The translations under genes were made by a program, and so were the position numbers. Of a stretch of 64,000 nucleotides of DNA, positions 55,075-64,000 are shown piece by piece. The first letter of the stretch is position 1, and every line of letters begins with the position of its first letter. The notes beneath the pieces are model-generated. The model was not told the origin of the DNA. It was given only the letters and a program-made list of their open reading frames with translations, and made no database searches. Origin of the DNA: Bremerella sp. JC817 (GTDB lineage: Bacteria > Planctomycetota > Planctomycetia > Pirellulales > Pirellulaceae). The stretch spans positions 274,292 through 338,291 of the forward strand of contig NZ_JBFEFG010000266.1 of the NCBI RefSeq assembly GCF_040718835.1, in the 5' to 3' direction.

Positions 55075-57513
55075 CTACGAAGAACGGACCTCTTGTTCTG
55101 TTGAACTGACCGTTGACTCGGTGCTGACAGAAGACGCAAGGTCGATTTCTGGGGGATATTCGGGGGTTGTGTCGGTGTCGGTCATGTCAGCCAGACAGAA
55201 AACCGTCGCCGGTCGCCCTCCCGTTTCTCTCACTTCCCACTTGCCTAGGCCGGTACTTGCAAGTCGATCGAGCACGGCTTCCGCTTCTCTGGCGGTCGAG
55301 TATTGACTAAGGTTTCTTTGAACATCCCGCGCGGTGACTTCACCTCCCTGTTTGCTTATCCAATCGGAAACTCGATCCAGTGCCCGTTTCTCTCTTGCCG
55401 CTTCAGAATCTCCACTACCTCCTAAGTCGCCATAGATACGCGCCGCCTCATCTGCAAACCAACGGGCCAACGAGATACCCACGTTGAGGTTATCAACTCC
55501 GACAACTTCACTGCCTGGATTGCTCACCAGTTCGCAAAGCAAAGCCAAACGCGCGGCGTATCCTTCCAACTTCGACCAGGCAGCCGCCAACTCTCCTGAC
55601 AGATCGTTTTGTTCCTCGTTGTGGGCGTTGTAGAAACTGATCCATCGTTGTTCGGCTTCGCTTGTCAGGGGAATATTGATGGGTTGCTGCTCACCGTATT
55701 CGTCTTCGGACATGGAGAGAGAGAGCAACTGATCTATTAGCCGCTCAATTGGTTCTCGATCGCATGGGGTCAGGTCATCATCGGTCCAGCGTTTCGGTTT
55801 CCTCGGTGGCTTGGCCAATAGCAGGCGGGCAGCCAAACCGTTCTCGAAGTGTTCTGTACCCAGTAAACTTGCAAGACGAGTCGGTTGAATTCCCCCACAG
55901 ACAGATACCGATGCGGACGCTATGCGAATTCGCTTTCTGCCTCCCTTCCGATTGACCAACAATTCCCCGCCTCGGTGCATACTCAGCCAATGGGAAACGT
56001 CCGCCCCCTTTGTTTTCTTGTATGCGTCGAATGAAGCCAGCCAGCCTGATAGTTCGTCGCGGGCAACCAGTAGTCCGCGTGGTTGGTCTCCCAGTAGTTC
56101 CGCCAGGGCTTCGATCGTCGTGTCCTCGGCAACCATTTGCTCCCACAGGGGCGGTGCGGGTTTCTCCGGTGGTGGCTCTCCGTTTTTGCGACCTTTCCTT
56201 TTCCATTCGAGAAAGTCAGCTTCGTAAAGTTGTTCGTCTTGTTCGTATCGTACTAATCGCTCTTCGTATTCGCGATAAGCTATCGTTTGTCGTTTCCGCA
56301 ACAATGCTACGGACAAGTCAAAAGCCGGGCTTTTTAAAGTTCCGCTTTCCCCGATGACGACTGCCCAAATAATGCACGGCTCATGCCAACAACCTTTGAT
56401 ACGAATACGCCGAGTATTGCCGATAGCGGAAGCCAAGACGGCCAGCAGCGGTAGAGCCAGATAGGCTGAATCACAGCCGAGAGCAGCAGCACCCTTGGAA
56501 ATGAATCCTCGTAGGGGCTCGGGCAGAGTTTCTACGGGGAAGGGAACAAACTCTCCGATGGTATTCTTAGCCCGACTGTTCGAGGTCCAGGCCGGCGCGT
56601 TTTCGATAGCCTCACGGAGGAGGCTTTCCCCGTCAGCCTGCTTTAACGCGTCTCGGGTGTCATCACCCTTCGACCCATCCAGAGGCAAAGGCAGGCTTGC
56701 GACTTTGACCGATGCGGCAACCCCGGATAGCCGAGACGCGGATTCTTGGGCCTTGGCTTCGGCACAGGTAGTTCGGTCGGGAACAATTAAAACATGAACG
56801 CCCCGAAACATGCGGACGAACTTTTGCGGAAAGTTGTCTCCATTCATTCCCATTACGAAATAGCCCAAGTCGTGCAAGGCTGCAGCGTCTTTGACCCCTT
56901 CGACAACCAACCATGTTGTCCCCGGCCTGGGGACGATTGGTTCTCTGTCGTCACCATGCGGTAGGAAAACGCCGGAAGGTTTGCCATGCGCAAGCTTTCC
57001 CTTCAGTTCCTTCGACCCTGGTTTCGCCAATGGCCAAACCGTGAAGGTGGAGCATTGCCGGCCGTCTGGAGCATAAACCGGAAAGGAAACAGCTTTCCTC
57101 GTGCTCTGTCCCTCAGCTCCATAAACAGCCAGGGATTGGCGCGGGCAACTCTTCACTGTTGCCATGCGACCAATCCAATCTTGTTCGACTGGGTCCCTAT
57201 TTCCGTTAGCTGGGGAAATCCCCAGATACTCTGCGACCAAGTGGAGCGCCTCGGGAAAGTCGACGCCGCGAAAGTGCATTACGGCCGCCAACCCATCCCC
57301 GTTGCCCTTATTGAAACACTGATTGCAAAGCACAGCGCCGGCATTGAGGTCGATCAGACGAAAACGGTCCTTTCCTCCGCATAGCGGACAGCCATGTTGC
57401 TTGCCGTCCAAGTGCGTTGATGGGATGCTGGCTACCTGAGAAAGTATCGCCGGCCATTGTTCTCGTGCGGCCTGTTTGACCGTTTGTGCATCGATCCGTC
57501 CGCTACCGTGCAT
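55075..57513 (-). CDS. Island primase: CHC2-type zinc finger, Toprim and DUF3987 domains
   Basis: 812 residues from the ATG at 57513 (a reading from 57543 adds 10 residues). GCPLCGGKDRFR and VLCNQC form a DnaG/phage-primase zinc finger; TTWLVVEGVKDAAALHDLGY is a Toprim-like nucleotide-binding block. From about 330 the sequence matches the DUF3987 helicase-like region with GESGTLKS as a Walker A variant. Such proteins start replication of integrated or satellite elements. It overlaps the AlpA-like gene by 11 bases, so the two are an operon. Confidence 0.88.
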   Translation of the reverse strand: MHGSGRIDAQTVKQAAREQWPAILSQVASIPSTHLDGKQHGCPLCGGKDRFRLIDLNAGAVLCNQCFNKGNGDGLAAVMHFRGVDFPEALHLVAEYLGISPANGNRDPVEQDWIGRMATVKSCPRQSLAVYGAEGQSTRKAVSFPVYAPDGRQCSTFTVWPLAKPGSKELKGKLAHGKPSGVFLPHGDDREPIVPRPGTTWLVVEGVKDAAALHDLGYFVMGMNGDNFPQKFVRMFRGVHVLIVPDRTTCAEAKAQESASRLSGVAASVKVASLPLPLDGSKGDDTRDALKQADGESLLREAIENAPAWTSNSRAKNTIGEFVPFPVETLPEPLRGFISKGAAALGCDSAYLALPLLAVLASAIGNTRRIRIKGCWHEPCIIWAVVIGESGTLKSPAFDLSVALLRKRQTIAYREYEERLVRYEQDEQLYEADFLEWKRKGRKNGEPPPEKPAPPLWEQMVAEDTTIEALAELLGDQPRGLLVARDELSGWLASFDAYKKTKGADVSHWLSMHRGGELLVNRKGGRKRIRIASASVSVCGGIQPTRLASLLGTEHFENGLAARLLLAKPPRKPKRWTDDDLTPCDREPIERLIDQLLSLSMSEDEYGEQQPINIPLTSEAEQRWISFYNAHNEEQNDLSGELAAAWSKLEGYAARLALLCELVSNPGSEVVGVDNLNVGISLARWFADEAARIYGDLGGSGDSEAAREKRALDRVSDWISKQGGEVTARDVQRNLSQYSTAREAEAVLDRLASTGLGKWEVRETGGRPATVFCLADMTDTDTTPEYPPEIDLASSVSTESTVSSTEQEVRSS

Positions 57514-57718
57514 CGCTGCCCCCTTTCTGTTGCTGGGCTTCAATCCATCGCTGTAGTTCGGTCATCGAGTAGCGGACCAAACGGCCCATCTTCAGGTGCG
57601 GTAGGGCCGGCTCATCTTCGAAAGTCATCGCCCATAATTTGCGTTGACTGACAGACAGCAACTTGGCGGCCTCTCGGGGGCTGATTAGGAGCGGGACAGA
57701 GGCCTTTTGGTTGGACAT
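57503..57718 (-). CDS. AlpA/excisionase-like DNA-binding protein
   Basis: 71 residues. LLISPREAAKLLSVSQRKLWAM, then HLKMGRLVRYSMTELQRWIEAQ is an excisionase-type winged HTH. Proteins of this type control integrase expression or excision direction. It lies immediately upstream of the primase and downstream of the GGTGACA repeats, its likeliest binding site or that of a neighbour. Confidence 0.88.
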   Translation of the reverse strand: MSNQKASVPLLISPREAAKLLSVSQRKLWAMTFEDEPALPHLKMGRLVRYSMTELQRWIEAQQQKGGSDAR

Positions 57719-57779
57719 AGCTTTCTCTCAACTTCTGAAGGTTTCACCGCGACTTGCGGCGCTATACCTGTTGTGAGAA

Positions 57780-57903
57780 TGTCACCTGAGCGGACATAGG
57801 TGACAGTTGGGAGATGGCAAGAAAACGCCACTTTTCGCCTGTGATTGCAAAGAAAAGAATCTTCTCAGTTGTCACCACTTTGAATAGGTGACAGGTGACA
57901 CCT
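57780..57903. promoter_or_regulatory. Cluster of five GGTGACA/TGTCACC repeats
   Basis: TGTCACC at 57780-57786 and 57870-57876, and GGTGACA at 57799-57805, 57887-57893 and 57894-57900. The first four form two inverted pairs spaced 12 and 10 bases apart. The last is in direct repeat with the fourth, and AGGTGACACCT at 57893-57903 is itself palindromic. The region is the gap upstream of the AlpA-primase genes and may be an operator or replication-origin iterons. Confidence 0.65.
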
Positions 57904-58723
57904 AACCAAGGCGGTCGTCTTCACCTTCAAGATCGGCCGGCGTGCGAGCGGAGTTGAAGTCTTTCGGGCTAAATTCGAGGTTAAACAACTTCATGGAAGC
58001 AGTTAATTTCTCGGGTTGATTGCACTGAAGTTTATACCGATCGTGACCGTCGAAGTACTTGCGGAAGAACTTGTAGGCAGCAGTCCTTGACACACCTGCT
58101 AGTTTTCCTAACTTACGACAGCCAACCGGCTCGAAAGTTGAAATGCCTCCATTCTCGTATCCGTGGTAATTCGTTAACGCCGCGATTAAACGTAATTCCG
58201 CATCTGAATACTGACGTACACCGCTCTTGGGCTGCTTAGCTTTTCCCGAGGTACGGCTAGTGGTCGCGGAGCTTTCCGTTGTACTCGTCAAACTAGTGCT
58301 AACGCTAAGACTATTTTCAAGTTGGCTATTGGATTTTATGCAATCAATTAACCAACGTTGGAATTGCTCAGGTGTCATCTCTTGTTCTCGTGGCTGAAAC
58401 GCATGTGGGTATTCGCTACGAATTTGTGGATAACGCCTACAGAGTATCGCTGCCCAGCTGTCAGAAAGATCCTGAGTCGTCAAGCGTTTTGCCGGCGACT
58501 TCGAGCGAGAGAAGCGGAGCATATATCGCATATGCCGCTTGTCTGGGTCTGGAAGCTGTTCGGGAGCGAGTGACCTTCGATATTCAGAAATCGCGTGATG
58601 CAAGGGATCGCCTCGGTGAATCCGACCAGGCTCCTCCGATTCGTCACCGTATTCGTCCAGTATTCTAAAGAGTGCTAATGCGGCATCATCCTCGCCGGAG
58701 TCCGTCTGGAAGGTATCTGACAT
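57902..58723 (-). CDS. Uncharacterised island protein with a possible HTH
   Basis: 273 residues from the ATG at 58723 (MSDTFQTD); a reading from 58738 adds five. An acidic N-terminus, a Ser/Thr-rich linker (about 140-165) and a C-terminal part with CRKLGKLAGVSRTAAYKFF, which resembles a helix-turn-helix, are present. It precedes the repeat cluster and the AlpA-primase operon on the same strand, so it may be a replication or copy-control protein. The family is not recognised. Confidence 0.7.
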   Translation of the reverse strand: MSDTFQTDSGEDDAALALFRILDEYGDESEEPGRIHRGDPLHHAISEYRRSLAPEQLPDPDKRHMRYMLRFSRSKSPAKRLTTQDLSDSWAAILCRRYPQIRSEYPHAFQPREQEMTPEQFQRWLIDCIKSNSQLENSLSVSTSLTSTTESSATTSRTSGKAKQPKSGVRQYSDAELRLIAALTNYHGYENGGISTFEPVGCRKLGKLAGVSRTAAYKFFRKYFDGHDRYKLQCNQPEKLTASMKLFNLEFSPKDFNSARTPADLEGEDDRLG

Positions 58724-58937
58724 TGAGTTGCCTTTCACTTACCGGGCCGGCCACGATCGGACGGAGGGAAAGGCAACAACGCTCCAGTCCGATCGAAGCC
58801 GCTTGGCAGGCTGGTTTGCAACCCAGCGAGCCTTCCCGAAGACTATCTGCGATCGTCGGAAAAAATGAGCGAGCTTCGGAAAAAAGTGTAAGTCGCTCTA
58901 GTGATCACTACTGAGCATAACCAACTTCGCCAGGAAG

Positions 58938-59307
58938 TCATGCGGCCCGCCTTAAAGATATTTTTTCCGTGACTGCTTCAAAAAAATACGTAGCCGTGGG
59001 AAAGGTGTCGAGTGTGCGCACCACCCCCTCCCAAAAAGCGAAACCTTCAAGGTCGCGCGCAGATGGTATGATCAGGGCCGCTACGGATTTCGCGTTTCCT
59101 GCGGATGCGAGAATGCTATCCAACCCAAGGCGGATTGTGGCGTTCAGCAAGCGATATTTTTTGCAACCATTACTGAGAAGCGGATTGGTGTCACGTGTGG
59201 ATTGGCCATCCATCAACCTCTTCCCGATCACGAAAAATATCCACTGCGCGAATAGCGAATTGGCCTTCGCATCGCATCCCTGGACCTCGCTGAAGATCGC
59301 GTTTTGA
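58938..59307. other. Segment with overlapping ORFs on both strands, status unclear
   Basis: The minus-strand ORF 58938-59231 (97 codons, with FWEGVVRTLDTFPT) and the plus-strand ORF 58969-59307 (112 codons, with VRTTPSQKAKPSRSRADG) lie over each other. Neither has a recognisable domain or a good ribosome-binding site. The segment could be a repeat, a remnant, or one small gene. Confidence 0.3.
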
Positions 59308-59466
59308 GCAAGGCACCTTTCCAGTTGGTTCTACCATTAGTAGAGAAAACCTTGCAAGTCGCATTGTCTGCAGTTGAGAATTGTTTCGGAGAGTGACGGG
59401 TGATATCCACGACAGACTGCCGCAATGTTTGCTGCGGTTGACGATGATGAAGTTGGGGCCACAGAT

Positions 59467-60177
59467 TTACTTGCTGCCCAACACAACCTCTCCACCGATC
59501 TCAACGAAAACCAGTTCTCCCAACGCCGAATACTCAATGTGATAAGGCTGCTCGACTTCGAGACCAAAAGAGTTCTGCGCCTTCACAGTTCCCGAATAGG
59601 CGATACCCCCATTTTCCAGAAACCATGAATTGGGAAGCCAGTCCACCTTTACAGTGCTAGGGTGCTCGAAAAAACGCTTGAGGTCGCCCGAGCGACGAAC
59701 CATAGTGTCGACCTCCAACTTGTTTTTGGCCTTTTTCTCTTCACGTTCCGCTTGCCACTGCTCGAAACGCTCTTGCTTGAGTTTCGACCGTTCATCGATC
59801 AGCGCCTGAATGGATTCATTATTGAACGAAACTTTCCCATCTAATGCCTCTTCGGCCCAATAAATGGTCGCTTCAGAATCTCGGCCTCGCTCGAATTCTA
59901 CGGGTAAGACGCGCTCAATGATCCGTTTCCTCTTTGCCCGATCGAAAGTCAGTGAATAGGCAAGTTTGTACTTCTCGACTGCCTGGAGGGTATCACCGGC
60001 CTCGTACAACGCTTCAGCTTCTGCATAGCTGTCTTCAGCTAACTTTGCCGCCTCATTCCATAGGCCACTAAAAATCCAGCCGGCACCACCACAGAAAATG
60101 AGGCATGCGATTCCAGCAAATGCCATGCACCCCATACTTGTTCCCAAACATCCTGATTCGCTTTTAGCCTTGCCCAT
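59467..60177 (-). CDS. Uncharacterised membrane protein with a TPR-like segment
   Basis: 236 residues from the ATG at 60177 (MGKAKSESGCLG). A hydrophobic segment (about 16-38: GCMAFAGIACLIFCGGAGWI) is followed by SYAEAEALYEAGDTLQAVEKYKLAYS, similar to a tetratricopeptide pair, a coiled coil and a beta-rich C-terminal domain. The start at 60261 adds 28 Pro/Ala/Ser-rich residues and is less likely. The role in the island is unknown. Confidence 0.6.
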   Translation of the reverse strand: MGKAKSESGCLGTSMGCMAFAGIACLIFCGGAGWIFSGLWNEAAKLAEDSYAEAEALYEAGDTLQAVEKYKLAYSLTFDRAKRKRIIERVLPVEFERGRDSEATIYWAEEALDGKVSFNNESIQALIDERSKLKQERFEQWQAEREEKKAKNKLEVDTMVRRSGDLKRFFEHPSTVKVDWLPNSWFLENGGIAYSGTVKAQNSFGLEVEQPYHIEYSALGELVFVEIGGEVVLGSK

Positions 60178-60715
60178 CTCGTAATTCCCCGATGCTAAAG
60201 AAGGTGGAGGCCCGACAGCCGCCACACTCTCCGGTCGCGCGGGCACTACACCGCTTAGCACGAAAAATGCACGTTCCGCCGAGCCTCCATGGGCCGGGGA
60301 AATGCATCGCCGTGCTAATTCGGTCGGACGAGAAGTGCATCTCGTTAGGTAGTGCTTTGCGACCTAGCGACGAATATCGGGTTGTCAGTTTATCGCTGAT
60401 TTACAGCATGCGTTGCTCACTAATGTTGCGTTTGGCAATTGGTCAAAGTTGGTCACCATTCTAGCTCGAAAACTCAGCGAAGCTATCTTAGGGCGGCATT
60501 CGGACATTTCCTTCTGAATGAACAGAATTCAAGATTGCTCACGGATACCTGGCAAGCGAATTTGAAACCCGTTGAGAAATGCCCCGCAGCGTCGATTTTC
60601 TATGCATTTCGAGTAAATCGTACAACGCAGAAATTGCTCTTCTTGTACCCCACTGATTGTAGGTAATGTATTCGCGGTTGAGAGATAGAGAGTTCTCGGA
60701 AAATGGGTTTAGGGT
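60178..60715. other. Intergenic stretch in the island
   Basis: 538 bases. The plus-strand ORF of 90 codons starting at 60192 shows no domain and is judged spurious. CGTTAGGT and ACCTAGCG near 60350 form a small dyad. Otherwise I see nothing in it. Confidence 0.4.
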
Positions 60716-61603
60716 GTGTCGGTCATGATCAGCATCGAGGGATGGTTGTGGGATCAAATTGGACGGAAGGCCGTTAGCCAATTCTGGGATAATTGGGTAC
60801 CAGCAAGGTGGTTAGGTGGCAAGAATGTAGCGGCAAAGGAAACGGACTTTGACCGCTTAGCCGCGCGGCTGCAGTACCTCCTAGAATGGCACCGAATTTC
60901 CGGCCTTGAATTGCTCTATTTTGCCAAGAGTAGTTGGAACTGGACGGCCGAAGGGGTGGGCGATACTAAACGACTTGCTTCGTTAATGGGCTCAGAGCAA
61001 ATGGAATGGCTCTCGTCAACCTTCGGCATTGAGCGAGCTTGGCTGGATGGTCGAGAGAAGGCCGTCGCTTGCCCGCTCCCAGCTTATAAGAACTTAGATC
61101 AACTCCCTCAGTATTTAGAGGTCGGAGAATGGCTTCATTCTTCTCTGAAGATGACGATTGTTGCGTGTGGCTGTCGCGAACTTGGTGAGCCGCTAGACCG
61201 ATACGCAATCGTTTTCTCGCGTCAGATTCTTTCTGATCATGATGACGCGCCTGAAGTATACCGTCATGTGCTCCTGGACACCGTTTGGCCCTGGCAACAC
61301 TGGCCGGCTCGGAGAGATACCAAGGCAATCGCGAGGTGGTATTCAATGGAGTTCCATCACTTTGGACAAATCCCCATTGTTCCCATTGGTGCCAAGGATT
61401 TTAAAGATTTAGTTGAGCTGAAGGTTTCGCCGGGCAAGTTTGTCCCTGAAGTGCCAGTAGGCTATGAGTTCTTCGAAGACCGAGTTCTACTGGAACGAGA
61501 AAGTCGAGTTGCGATTCCCTCTAGTGAAACTGAAAAAATCATTCATTACTTGCGAGAGTCAGGCCTGCTCGCCGCGTTGCCGTCTGAGAGTCGCTGTGAC
61601 TAA
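60716..61603 (+). CDS. Uncharacterised island protein with XRE-like N-terminal part
   Basis: 295 residues from a GTG with AGGG upstream, or 292 from the ATG at 60725. The segment LLEWHRISGLELLYFAK, continuing to LSSTFGIERAWLDGR, resembles an XRE-type helix-turn-helix (EWL-G ending), while the rest is a unique domain with several Trp residues. It is the only plus-strand gene in this part of the island and converges on the methylase remnant. The function is unknown; a regulator or defence-associated role is possible. Confidence 0.65.
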   Translation: MSVMISIEGWLWDQIGRKAVSQFWDNWVPARWLGGKNVAAKETDFDRLAARLQYLLEWHRISGLELLYFAKSSWNWTAEGVGDTKRLASLMGSEQMEWLSSTFGIERAWLDGREKAVACPLPAYKNLDQLPQYLEVGEWLHSSLKMTIVACGCRELGEPLDRYAIVFSRQILSDHDDAPEVYRHVLLDTVWPWQHWPARRDTKAIARWYSMEFHHFGQIPIVPIGAKDFKDLVELKVSPGKFVPEVPVGYEFFEDRVLLERESRVAIPSSETEKIIHYLRESGLLAALPSESRCD

Positions 61604-61777
61604 GTCGATGATTAATGTTTCAAGGTTAGTGAAGCCTGATTCTGGAATCAGGAAATTGACTGTCAACGTTTCCGACCGATATGCAATTCAAGTCTGTGCC
61701 AAGTTAGGCCGGTTAGAGTGAGTTATTTGACCGTCTATTAAAGTGCGGTGACTTCTTAATGTTCTTAGGTATCTCCA

Positions 61778-63861
61778 TCAATGCTCAACTTCTTGTTGGA
61801 GGAGCTTGATTTCGGATTCGTTTAGATTGAAGACTCGATAAACGTGATCATTCAACTCTGCCTCTGCAGCTTGCAGCATTTGTTTTAGTTGCCGGCCCTT
61901 TTGCTTTTTTTGAGAAACATAAAGTTCCCAATCCTCGGCCAAGTTGGGGTTCTGGAAGGGGTTGCGATCGAGATCAAAACTAGCTTTTAAGCCTTCCCCA
62001 AGCTGGTTTAGCGTGAGAGTCCACCAGCTCGTCGACTTGATGTTGAGTCTGGCTATCTGAGTTCCCTCAGGTGTTTCTCCAAACGTTGATATGAGTCTCT
62101 GCCGCACACTGTCTTGTAAATCGAATAGTTCTTGTCCAAGGTGGTTACAAGACTCTGCAAGGCTTCCAATCGAGTCACGAGCTGCGGGAGATGCATTGGG
62201 GATCGGTAGTGCCTCCAGCCACTGTTTTTTTAGTCGATATTGCCACCGATCTCCTCGAAGTCTTAGCGGCTGAGCCGTTTTGCTTAGACAGAACCAAGTA
62301 GACCAAGATGCCAAAACTCCAAGCAAAAATGGATCGTTTTGCGCGACCATGAAAGCAGTGTCTCCGATATAGTAACGTTGGGTATCTAGATTAAAACGGG
62401 GCTGCTTGCAGATATCTGGCCAAAAGACCTTCGGGGCATCAAATGAATCCCAATAGTTGCACGTTCTTAATTCCCACCAGTATTTTCCCTGATCGCTTCG
62501 CTTTCGTAGTCTATCCTCATACTTTTTGACGTACGCATAGACTGACGGGTATTCCTCTTCGAAGATGGCTTCCGCGTTGCTTCCAGCGTCTTTCCACGGC
62601 CAGTCAAAATCTCCACTCGACTTTAGGCAAAGAAGCCAGTACCCATCCCAGGAGACATGCCATTCTCTAATGTCTTGACCTCGAAGAAATGGTTTGAAAA
62701 GGTCTAAGCATTTCGGGTCGTTTTTTACAATAGCGTTCTTTTGTTCATTTCGGAGCAAGAATACTTCATTTAGTCCGGTTTTGACCCCGTATAAAAGCGT
62801 CTTGCCCGCATACTTCTTAAGGCTCACACCTTGACTGAAGAGCTTTTTTCGGAGTGATAATACGTCGTCACTTTCCAATTCCCATGCCTTTTCACTGAGA
62901 TGGGAAGTTGAGAGTGTAGGTGACTCTGTAAGCACATCAGAAAGGTTTGTCGGCGGCATTCCTTTCGTTAGCCACTTAAACAGTCGCATGCTTCCGCCGG
63001 CATTCTGCTTTGACAAAACAGTGATCGACGGTCTTATCATTTCAGCACCATCAAAGGGTTGAAATTCGCCGAAATCGACGATCGACTCAACTTTAGCCGA
63101 TTCAGATATAAAAGACCTTAGCGGTGTACCAAACTTACCGCGTACCCAACTTCCAGATGTTATGAAGCCTAGGCGTCCTCCGACACTCAGCAGATCAACC
63201 CCCAGCTCATAGAAATAGGTAAAAATATCCGCCGTTCCGTAGTAACTTTTAAAACGCTTTTCCCAGTGTGATTTGTAAGGTGCAAGCCATTCCTGCCGAA
63301 TGTAAGGCGGATTTCCAACGACAACGTCAAAGCCTCCGTTCGCAAAGACGTCCGGAAATGATTCCTCCCAATTAAATGCTTTGGTATGAACTTGCGAATC
63401 CGAAACAACACTATTGCCGGCGCGAATAGTTTCATCCAGGCTCGTAAGCGTCTTCCCTCGTTCAGCTGTTTTGATCCATAGGCTTAACCGACAGATTTCA
63501 ATTGCTTCTTCATTCAGATCGACACCAAATATGTTGTTTTGAAGAATCCTTCGATCGAGGTCGAACAATGTTCTATGACCTCGTAATTCTTCAAGTTGGT
63601 CGTTTGATGCCTGGTAGGCGGAATGCAGTTGGTCGAAAGCTTCGATCAAGAATGCGCCACTTCCGCAGGCAGGGTCAAGTATCCGAATCGTGGCAAGTTC
63701 GTCCTGCCAGGCTTCCCAGAATTTCACTAGGGCGTCGCGTTGTGGCTTTTTCAACTTCTCTAGGTCGTAGACCGTTGGTTGTTCTAACGACTTGACTGCT
63801 GTGCCCTTGGCCTTTTGGGCGTGAGTTTGCCGGAGCTGTTCAAACCTGTCTGCGATTACAC
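61778..63861 (-). pseudogene. Eco57I-type DNA methylase/restriction-modification protein, 5' end cut by IS
   Basis: The frame is open for about 694 codons up to the IS boundary at 63861/63862. RILDPACGSGAFLIEAF is the SAM-binding motif I, FDVVVGNPPYIRQEW is the catalytic NPPY motif of adenine-N6 methylases, and the C-terminal half (WFCLSKTAQPLRLRGDRWQY) resembles the TaqI/Eco57I target-recognition domain. The N-terminal part, where a type IIG enzyme carries its nuclease, is on the other side of the IS and not in the window. The first possible internal start, a TTG at 63754, begins just before motif I. Confidence 0.8.
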
Positions 63862-64000
63862 TGAAGTGGACCCCAATTTTCGGACCACGGGTTAAGGTGG
63901 ATTTCTTTGGCTCGTGGATGAGGGTATCGTGGCGTCATCAGGAGGTTTCAGATGGCGCGGAAGCGGCGGCGGTTTGATGCGGCGTTTAAGGCCAAGGTGG
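63862..64000 (+). mobile_element. IS3-family insertion sequence, left end (continues past window)
   Basis: The methylase frame meets a sequence starting TGAAGTGGACCCCAATTTTC, which has the TGA-type terminal inverted repeat form of IS3-family elements. It is followed 90 bases later by the start of a transposase OrfA. The target-site duplication cannot be tested because the right end is outside the window. Confidence 0.8.
63952..64000 (+). CDS. IS3-family transposase OrfA, N-terminus (partial)
   Basis: MARKRRRFDAAFKAKV, with GGAGG six bases before the ATG, matches the beginning of the small HTH protein OrfA of IS3-family elements. It binds the terminal repeats and is normally fused to OrfB by frameshifting. 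Only 16 codons are in the window. Confidence 0.85.
   Translation, partial: MARKRRRFDAAFKAKV

Noticed and set aside
60340..60380. Integron-type attC site
   Set aside because: CGTTAGGT/ACCTAGCG is only an 8-base dyad and the rest of an attC (extra-helical bases, paired R and L boxes) is not seen; no integron integrase is present.

Overview
The window is chromosomal DNA from a planctomycete, most likely of the Pirellulaceae (Blastopirellula/Bremerella-like). This rests on a DUF1559 pseudopilin-like protein, two secreted sulfatases, large 'orphan' proteins, a zinc-type L28, a GatCAB amidotransferase operon and a system II cytochrome c maturation pair made of very large ResB- and CcsA-like proteins. 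I could not run a search, so the taxonomic call is by family recognition only.

Layout. 1-593: tail of a c-type cytochrome. 769-2160: thiC and its terminator. 2212-2591: a small, apparently frameshifted zinc-ribbon membrane gene. 2704-5605: a tightly overlapping trio (LplT-like MFS transporter, GmhA-like isomerase, ROK kinase). 5609-8655: three uncharacterised genes on the minus strand. 8749-10116: a soluble PAS-PAS chemoreceptor. 10411-15475: two secreted sulfatases flanking a DUF1559 protein and a small lipoprotein. 15491-20029: minus-strand genes including a HhH DNA-glycosylase-like protein, a dapB/phosphodiesterase overlap pair and thrC. 20380-22126: an uncharacterised gene, a DksA-type zinc-finger protein and lspA. 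22127-22674: an AT-richer patch with an odd small ORF. 22675-29843: Rrf2 regulator, inositol-phosphatase-family enzyme, rpmB, gatC, gatA, gatB, a SAM hydroxide adenosyltransferase and a stand-alone copy of its C-terminal domain. 29837-36195: APC permease, hybrid histidine kinase with a thioredoxin-like partner, class I amidotransferase and bioA. 36360-40530: a three-gene MotA/TolQ/ExbB-type operon. 41144-42990: a small secreted protein and a HTH/acidic/membrane protein. 43352-49605: ResB-like and CcsA-like genes. 49740-53401: an uncharacterised membrane-anchored protein, aroC and a bile acid:sodium symporter-family protein.

53598 to the window end is different in character. A tRNA-Glu(CTC) gene has an integrase gene reading into its 3' half, followed by a DUF3987/Toprim primase, an AlpA-like DNA-binding protein, several uncharacterised genes and the remnant of an Eco57I-type restriction-modification methylase. 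An IS3-family element that runs off the window end interrupts the methylase. This is an integrated genetic island; its far end is outside the window.

Functional themes are cofactor and amino-acid synthesis (ThiC, DapB, ThrC, BioA, AroC), tRNA-dependent amidation (GatCAB) and cytochrome c assembly. The most unusual items are: a stator-like operon whose two ExbD-like membrane helices differ in the proton-carrying Asp; a beta-propeller inserted in a ResB protein; a free-standing SAM-hydrolase C-terminal domain; a HTH protein with a long acidic repeat region and a terminal membrane helix; and five copies of GGTGACA in the island between the replication-type genes.
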